64,000 nucleotides of DNA from Bradyrhizobium ottawaense (GTDB taxonomy: Bacteria > Pseudomonadota > Alphaproteobacteria > Rhizobiales > Xanthobacteraceae): assembly GCF_002278135.3 (NCBI RefSeq), contig NZ_CP029425.2:4254001-4318000 (forward strand), written 5' to 3'. The notes under the pieces were generated by a model that saw nothing but the letters and a program-made list of their open reading frames with translations, was not told the origin of the DNA and ran no database searches. Below are positions 8,835 to 18,367 of this stretch, one piece after another. Positions within the stretch are counted from its first letter, which is position 1. Every line of letters begins with the position of its first letter. Both the position numbers and the translations under genes were made by a program.

Positions 8835-11800
8835 AGCAGGGAATGAAATCTCCGGCCGAGCTGCTAGCGCCCGGCCGTGTGCTGACGCTTGCCAATGTCG
8901 CGGAAGGCGCCGAAGGCCTGGTCGTCTCCGATCTCGCCCGTGCCATCGCGGCGCGGCCGAAGAAGCCGGCCGTCAGCCTTGCCGTGGTCTGCCGCGACGG
9001 CCCGCGCATGCAGCAGCTCGAACGCGCGCTGCAGTTCTTCGCTCCCGATCTGCCGGTGCTCCAGTTCCCGGCCTGGGACTGCCAGCCCTATGACCGCGTC
9101 TCGCCGCATGGCGGCATTTTGGCACAACGCCTGACCACGCTGGCGCGGCTGGCCTCGCTCACCGGCAGCGACAAGCCGCTGATCGTGCTGACCACGGTGA
9201 ATGCGATCGTGCAGCGCGTGCCGGCGCGCGAGCTCGTCGCGGCGCAGGCGCTGTCGGTCGCGCCCGGCAACGTCGTACCGATGGACACCATCGTCGCCTG
9301 GCTCGAGCACAATGGTTACAACCGTTCCTCGACCGTGCGTGAGCCCGGTGAATACGCCGTGCGCGGCGGCATCCTCGATCTGTTTCCGGCCGGCCTCGAG
9401 CAGCCGGTGCGCTTCGACTTCTTCGGCGACAGCCTGGAATCGATCCGCACCTTCGATGCCGAGACCCAGCGCACGCTGCTCGACATGCGCTCGCTCGACC
9501 TCGTGCCGATCTCGGAATTCCAGCTCGTCACCGACACCATCCGCCGTTTCCGCATGGGCTATGTCGCCGAGTTCGGCGCGCCCGAGCGCGACGATGCGCT
9601 GTATGAAGCCGTCAGCGAAGGCCGCCGCCATCCCGGCATGGAGCACTGGCTGCCGCTGTTCCAGGACCGCATGGACACGCTGTTCGATTATCTGCAAGGC
9701 GCGCCCATCGCGATCGAGCCGCAGGCCGAGGACGCCGTCCGCGAGCGATTCAAGCAGATCCAGGACTATTACGAGGCCCGCCGCGATGCCATGGAGCATC
9801 CCGGCGGCGGCGCCATCTACAAGCCGCTGCCGCCGGACCGGCTCTATTTGACCGGCGAGGAATGGACCAGGCGCGAGAGCGACATGCCGCTGCTGCGGCT
9901 GACGCAGTTCTCGGTTCCGGCTGACGGGACCAGCGTTATCGACGCCGGTGCGCGCAAGGGCCGCGATTTCGCGCCGGAGCGCAACGACAACACGGTCAAC
10001 GTGTTCGAGTCCGTGGTCAGCCACGTCATGGCGCTGCACGCCCAGCGCAAGAAGGTCGTGATTGCGCTCTGGAGCGAAGGATCGCGCGACCGCATGAATT
10101 CGATGCTGCGTGACCACAAGCTGGCCCATACCACCAGCGTCAACAGCTGGCGGACGGTGCAGGCCACCCCGCGCAACGAGACCATGCTGGCCGTGCTCGG
10201 CCTCGAAAGCGGTTTCGAGACCGATGAGATCGCGCTCATCAGCGAGCAGGACATCCTTGGCGATCGCCTGGTGCGGCCGCGCAAGGCCAGCCGCAAGCTC
10301 GACAATTTCATCTCGGAGATCACGAGCCTTGCCGCGGGCGACATCGTCGTCCACGTCGACCACGGCATCGGCCGCTTCGTCGGCCTCCAGACCCTCGACG
10401 TCGCCGGCGCCCCGCACGACTGTCTCGAGCTGCATTATGCCGCCGAGACAAAGCTGTTCCTGCCGGTCGAGAACATCGAGCTGCTGTCGCGCTACGGCTC
10501 CGACCAGACCACGGTCGAGCTCGATCGCCTCGGCGGCGGCGGCTGGCAGACCCGCAAGGCAAAACTCAAGAACCGCATCCGCGAGATCGCGGGCGAGCTG
10601 ATCAAGATCGCCGCCGCGCGTCATCTGCACGAGGCGCCCAAGCTGCCGGTGCAGCAGGGCCTGTACGACGAGTTCTGCGCGCGCTTCCCGTATGACGAGA
10701 CTGAGGACCAGCTAGGGGCGATCGAATCCACGCTGAAGGATCTCGAACTCGGCCGTCCCATGGACCGGCTGATCTGCGGGGACGTCGGCTTCGGCAAGAC
10801 CGAGGTGGCGTTGCGCGCGGCCTTTGCCGTCGCGCTCGAAGGCAAGCAGGTCGCCGTGGTGGTGCCGACCACGCTGCTCGCGCGCCAGCACGCGAAGACT
10901 TTCACCGAGCGCTTCAAGGGCTTTCCGGTCAACGTGGCGCAGGCCTCGCGCCTGGTCGCGACCAAGGAGCTCAATCTGGTCAAGAAGGGCATCGCCGACG
11001 GTTCGGTCGACATCGTCGTCGGCACCCACGCGCTGCTCGGCAAGGCCATCAAGTTCCGCGACCTCGGCCTCGTCATCGTCGACGAGGAGCAGCATTTTGG
11101 CGTCACTCACAAGGAGCGGCTGAAGGCGCTGCGCTCCGAGGTGCACGTGCTGACGCTGTCGGCAACCCCGATTCCGCGCACGCTGCAGCTGGCGCTGACC
11201 GGGGTTCGCGAGCTCTCGATCATCGCATCGCCCCCGGTTGATCGCCTCGCGGTGCGCACCTTCGTCGCTCCGCATGATCCGCTGATGATCCGCGAGGCGC
11301 TGCTGCGCGAGCGCTACCGCGGCGGCCAGGCGTTCTACGTGGTGCCGCGCATCGACGACCTCGCCGAGGTCAAGGATTTCCTCGACAAGAACGTGCCGGA
11401 GATGAAGGTCGCGGTCGCGCACGGGCAGATGCCGCCCGCCGTGATCGAGGACATCATGACCGCGTTCTACGACGGCAAGTTCGACATCCTGCTGTCGACC
11501 ACGATCGTCGAGTCCGGCCTCGACATCCCCAACGCCAACACGCTGATCGTGCACCGCGCCGACATGTTCGGCCTCGCCCAGCTCTATCAGCTGCGCGGCC
11601 GGGTCGGGCGCTCCAAGCTGCGTGCGTATGCGCTGTTCACGCTGCCGGCGCAGCAGAAGATCACCGCGCAGGCCGAGCGCCGGCTCACGGTGCTGCAATC
11701 GCTGGAGACGCTGGGCGCAGGCTTCCAGCTCGCCTCGCACGACCTCGACATCCGCGGCGCCGGCAATCTGCTCGGCGAGGAGCAGTCCGGCCACATCAAG

Positions 11801-12349
11801 GAGGTCGGCTTCGAGCTCTATCAGTCGATGCTGGAGGAGGCGATCGTCAACCTCAAGGCCGGCGTCTCCGAGCCCGCCGCCGACCGCTGGTCGCCGTCGA
11901 TCACCATCGGCATGCCCGTGCTCATTCCGGAGGATTATGTCGGCGATCTCTCGGTGCGGCTGTCGCTGTACCGGCGGCTCGCCGATCTCGACACCGAGGA
12001 GGAGATCGAGAATTTTGGCGCCGAGATGCGCGATCGCTTCGGCGTGCTGCCGGACGAGGTGCGCTACCTCTTCAAGGTCGCCGCGATCAAGGCGTTCTGC
12101 CGCCGCGCCAATGTCGGCAAGATCGATGCCGGCCCGAAGGGCGCCGTCATCGCCTTCCGCGACAATTCCTTCGCCCATCCCGATCGTCTGGTGAGCTTCA
12201 TCCGCAGCTACGGCCAGGCCGCCAAGGTGCGGCCCGACATGAAGGTGGTGTTCCTGCAGGATTGGGAGACGCCGGAAGAGCGCCTCACCGGCACCACGGA
12301 GATCATGCGCCAGCTGGCGCAGCTCGCGGAAAGCAAGAAGGCGGCGTGA
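8831..12349 (+). CDS. mfd: Transcription-repair coupling factor
   Basis: 1172-aa translocase that removes RNA polymerase stalled at DNA lesions and recruits UvrA. It has an N-terminal UvrB-like module, an RNA-polymerase-interacting domain around residues 490-560 (DIVVHVDHGIGRFVGL), a translocase with Walker A GDVGFGKT and DEEQHFG, SATPIPRTLQL, QLRGRVGRS, and a C-terminal TRCF domain. It overlaps sdhE by 4 nt. Length and motifs are intact. Confidence 0.97.
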   Translation: MKQGMKSPAELLAPGRVLTLANVAEGAEGLVVSDLARAIAARPKKPAVSLAVVCRDGPRMQQLERALQFFAPDLPVLQFPAWDCQPYDRVSPHGGILAQRLTTLARLASLTGSDKPLIVLTTVNAIVQRVPARELVAAQALSVAPGNVVPMDTIVAWLEHNGYNRSSTVREPGEYAVRGGILDLFPAGLEQPVRFDFFGDSLESIRTFDAETQRTLLDMRSLDLVPISEFQLVTDTIRRFRMGYVAEFGAPERDDALYEAVSEGRRHPGMEHWLPLFQDRMDTLFDYLQGAPIAIEPQAEDAVRERFKQIQDYYEARRDAMEHPGGGAIYKPLPPDRLYLTGEEWTRRESDMPLLRLTQFSVPADGTSVIDAGARKGRDFAPERNDNTVNVFESVVSHVMALHAQRKKVVIALWSEGSRDRMNSMLRDHKLAHTTSVNSWRTVQATPRNETMLAVLGLESGFETDEIALISEQDILGDRLVRPRKASRKLDNFISEITSLAAGDIVVHVDHGIGRFVGLQTLDVAGAPHDCLELHYAAETKLFLPVENIELLSRYGSDQTTVELDRLGGGGWQTRKAKLKNRIREIAGELIKIAAARHLHEAPKLPVQQGLYDEFCARFPYDETEDQLGAIESTLKDLELGRPMDRLICGDVGFGKTEVALRAAFAVALEGKQVAVVVPTTLLARQHAKTFTERFKGFPVNVAQASRLVATKELNLVKKGIADGSVDIVVGTHALLGKAIKFRDLGLVIVDEEQHFGVTHKERLKALRSEVHVLTLSATPIPRTLQLALTGVRELSIIASPPVDRLAVRTFVAPHDPLMIREALLRERYRGGQAFYVVPRIDDLAEVKDFLDKNVPEMKVAVAHGQMPPAVIEDIMTAFYDGKFDILLSTTIVESGLDIPNANTLIVHRADMFGLAQLYQLRGRVGRSKLRAYALFTLPAQQKITAQAERRLTVLQSLETLGAGFQLASHDLDIRGAGNLLGEEQSGHIKEVGFELYQSMLEEAIVNLKAGVSEPAADRWSPSITIGMPVLIPEDYVGDLSVRLSLYRRLADLDTEEEIENFGAEMRDRFGVLPDEVRYLFKVAAIKAFCRRANVGKIDAGPKGAVIAFRDNSFAHPDRLVSFIRSYGQAAKVRPDMKVVFLQDWETPEERLTGTTEIMRQLAQLAESKKAA

Positions 12350-12599
12350 GGCGCTGTGATATCTGCAGAGGCGATGCGGCTTGAATCGTTGCGCGGCCTC
12401 TGGATCCGAAGACAATGACGTATGGTCACTTGCGGAATGACCGAGCAGTATCTATATCCAAATCATCGAGTTTCGGCCGAACGACTTGGCCTCGCCGCTT
12501 TCAAGCGCGCCTGACTGACGACCCTCCCTCCAGATCTCGACGACATCGACCGCGCTTTTGAGCGTGGCCAAACGCTTATCTATCGTAAAGGACGACCCC

Positions 12600-12809
12600 A
12601 TGACGACGGGAACTGTGAAGTGGTTTAACAGCCAAAAGGGTTTCGGATTCATTCAGCCCGACCAGGGCAGCCAGGATGTGTTCGTTCATATCAGCGCCGT
12701 TGAACGCGCCGGCATGAATACCCTCAACGAAGGGCAGAAGGTTTCATTCGAAATCGTTGCAGACCGCCGGACCGGCAAGTCTGCTGCTGAAGATCTGCGC
12801 GCCGCATAG
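12600..12809 (+). CDS. cspA: Cold-shock protein, CspA family
   Basis: 69-aa single OB-fold RNA chaperone. It shows [16 protein letters not shown] (RNP1) and [13 protein letters not shown] (RNP2). The start is the ATG at 12600, which gives the canonical [10 protein letters not shown] beginning; AAAGGA is ~8 nt upstream. The ORF start at 12558 adds 14 non-conserved residues and is rejected. The 250 bp before it (12350-12599) contain no other gene and are long enough for the structured leader typical of cold-shock mRNAs, though I saw no clear fold. An intrinsic terminator follows at 12874. Confidence 0.95.
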   Translation: MTTGTVKWFNSQKGFGFIQPDQGSQDVFVHISAVERAGMNTLNEGQKVSFEIVADRRTGKSAAEDLRAA

Positions 12810-12873
12810 GCTGTCGCAATCGACATGACGTTGCTTTGACCACGGATGTACTGGCAGAGCTTCGGATCTCTTG

Positions 12874-12905
12874 ACCCGCGACCGTTCACCGGCCGCGGGT
12901 TTTTT
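12874..12905 (+). terminator. Rho-independent terminator of cspA
   Basis: Stem ACCCGCG / CGCGGGT around a 13-nt loop that can itself pair (CCG/CGG), followed directly by six T. It is 65 bp after the cspA stop and the gene is monocistronic. Confidence 0.85.
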
Positions 12906-12973
12906 GCACCGGTTACCGCCTGATCGCGAATGCGAATGGTGGCGTTTCGCGCGAAAATACCCATATAGACTTC

Positions 12974-13165
12974 ATGACCAATTGGCAGAAGTCGACCACG
13001 CGACAAGCACCCAAGACCAAGGCAGAGCTCCGCCTGATGCTGACCGAAGCGGTCCGCAATACGCAACCGAGCCTCGAGTCAGAGCGAAGATTGAAAGCCA
13101 GAAAGATCGCGGCCGGGACAGCTCGCGCCGATCCAGCCTCCGGGGTCGCCTTACCGGTTCGCTAA
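12974..13165 (+). CDS. Small basic hypothetical protein (63 aa)
   Basis: Basic, helix-prone protein (KTKAELRLMLTEAVRNTQP), no membrane segment. It starts ~70 bp after the cspA terminator and is followed 18 bp later by another small gene, with which it may form a unit. I do not recognise a family. Acceptance rests on coding-like composition and position between genes with no competing ORF; it could be spurious. Confidence 0.45.
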   Translation: MTNWQKSTTRQAPKTKAELRLMLTEAVRNTQPSLESERRLKARKIAAGTARADPASGVALPVR

Positions 13166-13183
13166 GCCGCGAGAAGGAGCAGC

Positions 13184-13420
13184 ATGCGCAAGCTTCCCCA
13201 GCCCACCGAGCAAGAGCTTCGGGAGGGCCCTCAGGCGGTGTCCTTCCAGATCGCGAACGGGAACACGCGGCAGAGCTGTATTCTTCAAACAAATTTCCCG
13301 ACCAAGGCGCAGGCGCAGAGATACCTTCTGGCGAACTGGCCGGCCGTCGAGAAGATGGCGCGCGACGCTCTCGCGATGGGGACCGTCGAGGACGGCCAGA
13401 TCAAGCTCATGATGGTTTGA
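13184..13420 (+). CDS. Small conserved-looking hypothetical protein (78 aa)
   Basis: Mixed alpha/beta protein: a beta-rich start (AVSFQIANGNTRQSCILQTNF) and a helical second half (TKAQAQRYLLANWPAVEKMARDALAMG) ending GTVEDGQIKLMMV. GAGAAGGAG lies just before the ATG, a strong ribosome binding site. It ends 24 bp before the convergent GGDEF-like gene. Family and function are not recognised. Confidence 0.65.
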   Translation: MRKLPQPTEQELREGPQAVSFQIANGNTRQSCILQTNFPTKAQAQRYLLANWPAVEKMARDALAMGTVEDGQIKLMMV

Positions 13421-13444
13421 GCGATCGAGCCGTGCCGGCGGATG

Positions 13445-14668
13445 CTACGATGCCGCCCGCGACGCATCCGCCGACAGCCGCCCCAGCAGCGACCTTGCCG
13501 TATCCGACGGCGACAGCGAGTCCACGCTGACGACGGGCTCGCTGCGCATCTCGTGCTTGCCGTTGGAGGTGTGCCGCATCACCGCCGAGAGGCGGCGGGC
13601 GATCATGTGGGCGGTACGGAAGTCGGTTTCCGCGAACACGACGATGACCGAGCCGTCCTTCTGCGCCGCGCCGAAATCCATCTGCCGCATCAGCCGGCTG
13701 AGGATCCGGGCGGCATCGAGCTGGGCGCGGGAATTGCCGGGGTCGAAGGCGAAGCGTGCGACCGACAAACCACCGCCGCGGGCGAGCGTCTGCTCGACCG
13801 CCTTGGAAAAGTCGCGGGCGAAGGCTTCCACGGTGAGCAGGCCGCTGCGCGGATCGAGCCAGCCGCCGGCATCGATCGAGCGCAGCGTGCGGCTCAATTG
13901 TGCTTCCATCGCATGCTGGCGGATCAGGGGCAGCGCATTGGCCGCGACGTTCGCCGGCTCGCCCGGGATCAGCTCGAGATTGGGCAGGTCGTAGGTCTGT
14001 GTCAGCTGGTGCGCGGTGACGATGACGGGCAGGCTGCGGAAGCGGGTGTCCTCGGCGAGCACGGTGAGAAAGGCGTCGGTGACGCGCGCGGTAAAACCTT
14101 CGGCGAGCACGACGCCGTCGAGGTCACGGGTGTTGAGATGTTTCGCGGCGGCCTCGATCGAGAGCGCGCCGACGACGCCGGCACGTTCGCCGAGCGCGAC
14201 GGAGAGCGCGGGATAGGCCGAGCCGCGGCCGATCAGGAGCACGGTGGCATCGCGGGCGGGATCGCCTTGCGGCAGCGCGACCTTCACTTCCGGCAGCCGG
14301 CGCAGCACCGTGGCATGCAGGGTGCGCACGCGCAGAGCGGCGCGAAGGCGCGCGATCAGGCGGTCGGAATTGCCGCCGCGCGAGGAGAACGGCAGGGCGT
14401 TGTGGGGCAGCGTGCCTGCAGCATCGAGGGCCACGAAAGGAAGGTAGAGCGACTGGTCGGCGATCTTCTTGGCGAGCGGCGCAATATGCGGCTCATGACC
14501 GCCGGACATCTGGGCGAGAACCGCGGCCGGCTGGACCTGCTCGACGGCGCGCGCTGCGCTGGCCCAGTCGGTGTCGACGACGGGAAAGAGCCGGGCCTCG
14601 TCCAGCGCCGCAATGAAGGGCGGCCGCTCGGCATTGGACACAAACAGGATCGGGCCCGCCTGGGACAT
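13445..14668 (-). CDS. Degenerate GGDEF-like / receiver-like regulatory protein
   Basis: 407 aa from MSQAGPILF (14668); the ORF's 12 extra N-terminal residues are poor. It reads as two receiver-like alpha/beta halves (first ~120 residues, then about 130-230 with VLLIGRGSAYPAL and DLDGVVLAEG) and a C-terminal nucleotidyl-cyclase-like fold. The C-terminal domain has the outline of GGDEF (WLDPRSGLLTVEAFARDF, then RGGGLSVARFAFD and a late VVFAETD), but the metal/GTP motif GG[DE]EF is lost, so cyclic-di-GMP synthesis is unlikely. It is last in a minus-strand cluster, 86 bp after a degenerate acyl-CoA synthetase. A regulatory or scaffold role is inferred only from the fold. Confidence 0.7.
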   Translation of the reverse strand: MSQAGPILFVSNAERPPFIAALDEARLFPVVDTDWASAARAVEQVQPAAVLAQMSGGHEPHIAPLAKKIADQSLYLPFVALDAAGTLPHNALPFSSRGGNSDRLIARLRAALRVRTLHATVLRRLPEVKVALPQGDPARDATVLLIGRGSAYPALSVALGERAGVVGALSIEAAAKHLNTRDLDGVVLAEGFTARVTDAFLTVLAEDTRFRSLPVIVTAHQLTQTYDLPNLELIPGEPANVAANALPLIRQHAMEAQLSRTLRSIDAGGWLDPRSGLLTVEAFARDFSKAVEQTLARGGGLSVARFAFDPGNSRAQLDAARILSRLMRQMDFGAAQKDGSVIVVFAETDFRTAHMIARRLSAVMRHTSNGKHEMRSEPVVSVDSLSPSDTARSLLGRLSADASRAAS

Positions 14669-14754
14669 TCGCAAAACTCTGATCACGCGACAGATGCCCC
14701 GCAATCTAGTTTGGCCGCCTTAATGCAGCGTCAACGTACCAGGCGAAACCGCGC

Positions 14755-16257
14755 CTAGCCGGGGCCGGAACGGTCGCGAAAAGCTTCGACCATCAGGGGG
14801 TTAAGCCCGAGCTCGCTGAGCGCCTCGCGGGCCCGGGTATTGTCCTGCGCGCGTCCGGCCAGCCGGTGGCCGGAAAGCCGGTCGGGCAGCGCGGTGAGCA
14901 GGGCGCCCTGGCCGAGCCGGCGAGCCCATTCCTGAAGGTCGTTGGAGAGGAAGCGGTAGCCGCCGACGGCCATGATGCCGGAGGGGGGCGCGGTGATGCA
15001 GATCGCGCCGCTCGGACGGTCGAGCCGGGCGGCATAGCCGGTGTCGACATAATCGCGCGGCGGCTGTGCGATCAGCGTGTCGCCGACCGGCTGCGGCGGG
15101 GCATAGGCCGCGATCGGCACCATCGCGCCTCGCAGGCCGAGCGTGCCCTTCGGCGTCAGCAGGATCTCGCCCGCAATGGACGAGCCGGATTGCTCGCGCG
15201 GGGCGCCGTGCGGCCCGGGCATCACCGCAACGGGCATACCGTCCTCGCCGCGGCGGGCGCCGAACAGCCCGGCCTCGCCGAACAGGTAGACGTCGGTCAG
15301 CGGGGCATGGGGCGCGATCCAGGCATCGCTCGCCGCCACCTGCTCGGGCGCGCGCCACAGGCCGATGACATTGCGCAAGGTCGGCATCCGCGCCGCCAGG
15401 TCGGCATCGCCAAGACGCAGCGCGAGCTGCGCCGGCGCGATCAGCACCTCGCATTCATGCTCGTTGATCTGCTGCTCCAGCACCTCGTTCTCGAACGGAT
15501 GATGCAGCGCCAGCGCGCCGCCGGAGAGCAGCCACACCGCGAGCGAGGAGGCGAGCCCTGCGAACGACATCGGCGTGAACGCCGCCATCACGGTCGCGCC
15601 CGGCCTGATGTCGGCTTCCAGCGACATCGCAAGCCCGCCGGCGATCAGGCTGAAATGCGGCCGCGGCACCGGGCGAAAGCCTTCGGCCGTGACGTCGAAG
15701 GAGATCATCGCCGCCTTGCGGCCGTCCTGAATCACGGCGCGCGTGGTGCCGGGCGGGCGGGCCAGCACCTCGTCGAGCGAAGCCATGCCTTCCGGTAGAT
15801 CGGTGCCGAAGCCGCAGACGTGACGGATCGAGAAGGCTTCCGCGGCCGCATGCATCGCCAGATCGGCATAGCTGACGCCGTCGACCGTGCTCATGGTGAC
15901 GATGGCGCGCGCCGCGGTGCGGTTCAGCGCGGCGGTCAGTTCCGCGTGCCGCCAGAGCAGCGGCAGCACCGCGACGACGAGGCCGGCGCGATGGGCGGCG
16001 AGCACGGTGAGCACGAACTCGACCGTGGCAGGCAATTGGATCGCGATGACGGAATTGGCCGGCAGGCCTGATTCGACGAAATAAGCCGACAGCGCCTCGA
16101 TGGCCGTGTCGGCTTCGGCATAGGTCATCCGCCGCGGCTGGTGCCCGGTCACGCGGGCCTTGTTGAGGGGATCAAGCAGGGCGGGCGCGTGCGGCTGCCG
16201 GATCAGCGTGCGCTGAAACAACGTGTCGAGCGTCGGCGATACGGCTGGCTGGTTCAC
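14755..16257 (-). CDS. AMP-binding (acyl-CoA synthetase) family protein, catalytically degenerate
   Basis: 500 aa with the overall shape of an adenylate-forming enzyme: RMTYAEADTAIEALSAYF near residue 45, a mid-domain LFGEAGLFG in place of YGxTE, and DTGYAARLD in place of the usual TGD. The phosphate-binding loop that should read TSGTTGxPKG is replaced by FDVTAEGFRPVPRPH, with the Gly-rich run and Lys gone. The C-terminal catalytic Lys region also ends early. I infer a pseudoenzyme or one with altered chemistry. It starts 4 bp after the stop of the YejA-like binding protein and precedes the GGDEF-like gene, so the three probably form one transcript. Confidence 0.8.
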   Translation of the reverse strand: MNQPAVSPTLDTLFQRTLIRQPHAPALLDPLNKARVTGHQPRRMTYAEADTAIEALSAYFVESGLPANSVIAIQLPATVEFVLTVLAAHRAGLVVAVLPLLWRHAELTAALNRTAARAIVTMSTVDGVSYADLAMHAAAEAFSIRHVCGFGTDLPEGMASLDEVLARPPGTTRAVIQDGRKAAMISFDVTAEGFRPVPRPHFSLIAGGLAMSLEADIRPGATVMAAFTPMSFAGLASSLAVWLLSGGALALHHPFENEVLEQQINEHECEVLIAPAQLALRLGDADLAARMPTLRNVIGLWRAPEQVAASDAWIAPHAPLTDVYLFGEAGLFGARRGEDGMPVAVMPGPHGAPREQSGSSIAGEILLTPKGTLGLRGAMVPIAAYAPPQPVGDTLIAQPPRDYVDTGYAARLDRPSGAICITAPPSGIMAVGGYRFLSNDLQEWARRLGQGALLTALPDRLSGHRLAGRAQDNTRAREALSELGLNPLMVEAFRDRSGPG

Positions 16258-16261
16258 GGCG

Positions 16262-18106
16262 TCACTTTGCTTGATGAGCTTGCGGCTGCCCCTTCGACCA
16301 CCAGGTCTCCGGCAAATAGCCTGAGAGCGAGGTGGCCTTGGGCCGTTCTATCCGATTCCAGCGCGCGATCCATTGCTCGGATACGTTAAACAGGGGGATT
16401 GTGTAGAAGCCCGCGATCAGAGCGCGGTCGAGCGCCCGCACCGACGAGACGAAATCCGTATGTTCCCGGGCCTCGAGCAGGGCGGCGATCATGGCATCGA
16501 TCGCCGGATCCCTGGCGCCCATGTAGTTGCGGGTCCCCGGATTGTCCGCGCCAGCGCTGCCCCAGTAGAAATATTGCTCGTTGCCGGGTGACAGCGACTG
16601 GTCCCAGCGGTTCTGGATCATGTCGAATTCGTAAGCGAGCCGGCGTTGATCGAACTGCACGGGGTCGACCGTTCGCACGCTCGGCTCGATGCCGGCGCGC
16701 TTGAGGTCGCGCTGGAAGGCGAGCGCGATGCGTTCCTGATCGCGGGTCGTGACCAGGATCTCGAAGTTGAGGGGCGCCTTGGTCTTTCGATTGCGCAGCA
16801 CGGTGCCGTCGAGCTCATAGCCGGCGTCCGACAACAGCTTCAGCGCGGCGCGCAGCGTGGTGCGGTCGCGTCCCGATCCGTCAGTCACCGGCAGACGGTA
16901 GCTGCCGTCCATGACATCGGGCCGAATTTGCGCGGCGAAGGGTTTGAGCAGCTCGCGCTCGCGCGCGTCCGCGGGCCGGCCATAGGCCGACAGGTCGGAG
17001 CCGGCGAAATAGCCGGCAACGCGCGAATAAAGCCCGAAAAAGTAATTGCGGTTGACCAGCTCGAAATCGAACAGAAGCGTCAGCGCCTGGCGGACGCGGA
17101 TGTCGGCGAAGATTGGACGGCGGGTGTTGAACACCAGGAATTCGGAGGGTTGCGGCAGGCCCGGCTTGACGCTGTCGCGGATCACCTCGCCGCTTTTGGC
17201 GGCTGGAAAATCGTAGCCGTCGTGCCAGCGCAGCGGCTCGTGCTCGACGCGGAAATCATAGAGGCCGCGCTTGAAGGCTTCGAACTGGCCGTTGGCCTCG
17301 CGAAAATAGTCGAGCCGGATCTCGTCGAAATTGTAGAGCCCGCGGTTGATGGGCAGGTCGCGGCCCCAATAATCGGGATTGCGGGTGAGCGTCACGCTGG
17401 CCCCGGGCTTCACCGCCGTGACGCGATAGGGGCCTGAGCCGATCGGGCTCGTCAGCGTCGTCTCCTCGAAGGTCGCGACGTCGACGGCTTGCTTCGACAG
17501 GATCGGCATCAGGCCGAGGATCAGCGGCAGCTCGCGGTCGTTGGCGCCCGCGAGGTCGAAGCGGACGGTGAGGGGATCGGGCGCCTCGGCCTTGGCAACC
17601 TTGGCATAGTATTGCCGAAGGTTCGGACGACCGCGGTCGCGCAGGAGCTGCCAGGAGAACAGCACGTCTTCGGCCATGACCTGCTTGCCGTCGGAAAAAC
17701 GGGCGCGCGGATCGAGACGGAACGTGACGAAGCTCCGCTCGTCGTCGGTTTCGACGCTCCTGGCGAGCAGGCCATAGAGCGTGAATGCCTCGTCATTGCC
17801 GCGCGCGAGCAGGCTCTCGACCACGTAGCCCCGCATCTGCTGCACGGCTAATCCCCTCACGATGAAGGGATTGAGGCTGTCGAAGGTGCCCAGAACACCC
17901 CAGGTCAAGCGGCCGCCCTTGGGGGCATCGGGATTGGCGTAGGGCATGTGGGTGAAATCGGCCGGCATGGCCGGCTTGCCGTGCATGGCGATGGCGTGGG
18001 CTTCCTCGCCCCGCGCGCTGCCAGCGCACAGCCCACCCGCGAGCATAGAGGCAAGGACGCAAAGGCGGAGACCGGGGCCCTCGAAAAGGCGCTGGAACTT
18101 GAACAT
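16262..18106 (-). CDS. Periplasmic oligopeptide-type solute-binding protein (SBP family 5, YejA-like)
   Basis: 614 aa. Signal peptide at residues 1-32 (LCVLASMLAGGLCAGSARG), then AIAMHGKPAMPADFTHMPYANPDAPKGGRLTWG, typical of YejA-type binding proteins, and the family 5 core VRQALTLLFDFELVNRNYFFG and RNYMGARDPAIDAMI. It would deliver peptides to an inner-membrane ABC importer, but no permease or ATPase genes are nearby. The start at 18106 gives a proper signal peptide; the ORF's longer N-terminus does not. It is first in an apparent operon with two degenerate enzymes and divergent from the ialB-like gene. Confidence 0.88.
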   Translation of the reverse strand: MFKFQRLFEGPGLRLCVLASMLAGGLCAGSARGEEAHAIAMHGKPAMPADFTHMPYANPDAPKGGRLTWGVLGTFDSLNPFIVRGLAVQQMRGYVVESLLARGNDEAFTLYGLLARSVETDDERSFVTFRLDPRARFSDGKQVMAEDVLFSWQLLRDRGRPNLRQYYAKVAKAEAPDPLTVRFDLAGANDRELPLILGLMPILSKQAVDVATFEETTLTSPIGSGPYRVTAVKPGASVTLTRNPDYWGRDLPINRGLYNFDEIRLDYFREANGQFEAFKRGLYDFRVEHEPLRWHDGYDFPAAKSGEVIRDSVKPGLPQPSEFLVFNTRRPIFADIRVRQALTLLFDFELVNRNYFFGLYSRVAGYFAGSDLSAYGRPADARERELLKPFAAQIRPDVMDGSYRLPVTDGSGRDRTTLRAALKLLSDAGYELDGTVLRNRKTKAPLNFEILVTTRDQERIALAFQRDLKRAGIEPSVRTVDPVQFDQRRLAYEFDMIQNRWDQSLSPGNEQYFYWGSAGADNPGTRNYMGARDPAIDAMIAALLEAREHTDFVSSVRALDRALIAGFYTIPLFNVSEQWIARWNRIERPKATSLSGYLPETWWSKGQPQAHQAK

Positions 18107-18367
18107 CGGCACACGTTGATTCGAGGACCGGCTAGCCTCGAATCCTATCACAGGGAATTTCACCGGGCGCAGCCGCGGATGTGGCCAAAGACGGTTGTCG
18201 GCATTGATCTTTTCGTCGGCCACGTTAAGAAGGCGGGCAATCGCGCAAGAGCGCCGAGCCCGTCACTTATCTGCCTCAATTGACGGGAAGAGAGCCGCGC
18301 CCAAGGCGGCTTGGTTCGGTGCTTCGGAGCGGTTCGGGCGCTTCCCGTTCAGAAAGGGTTTTCCGCA

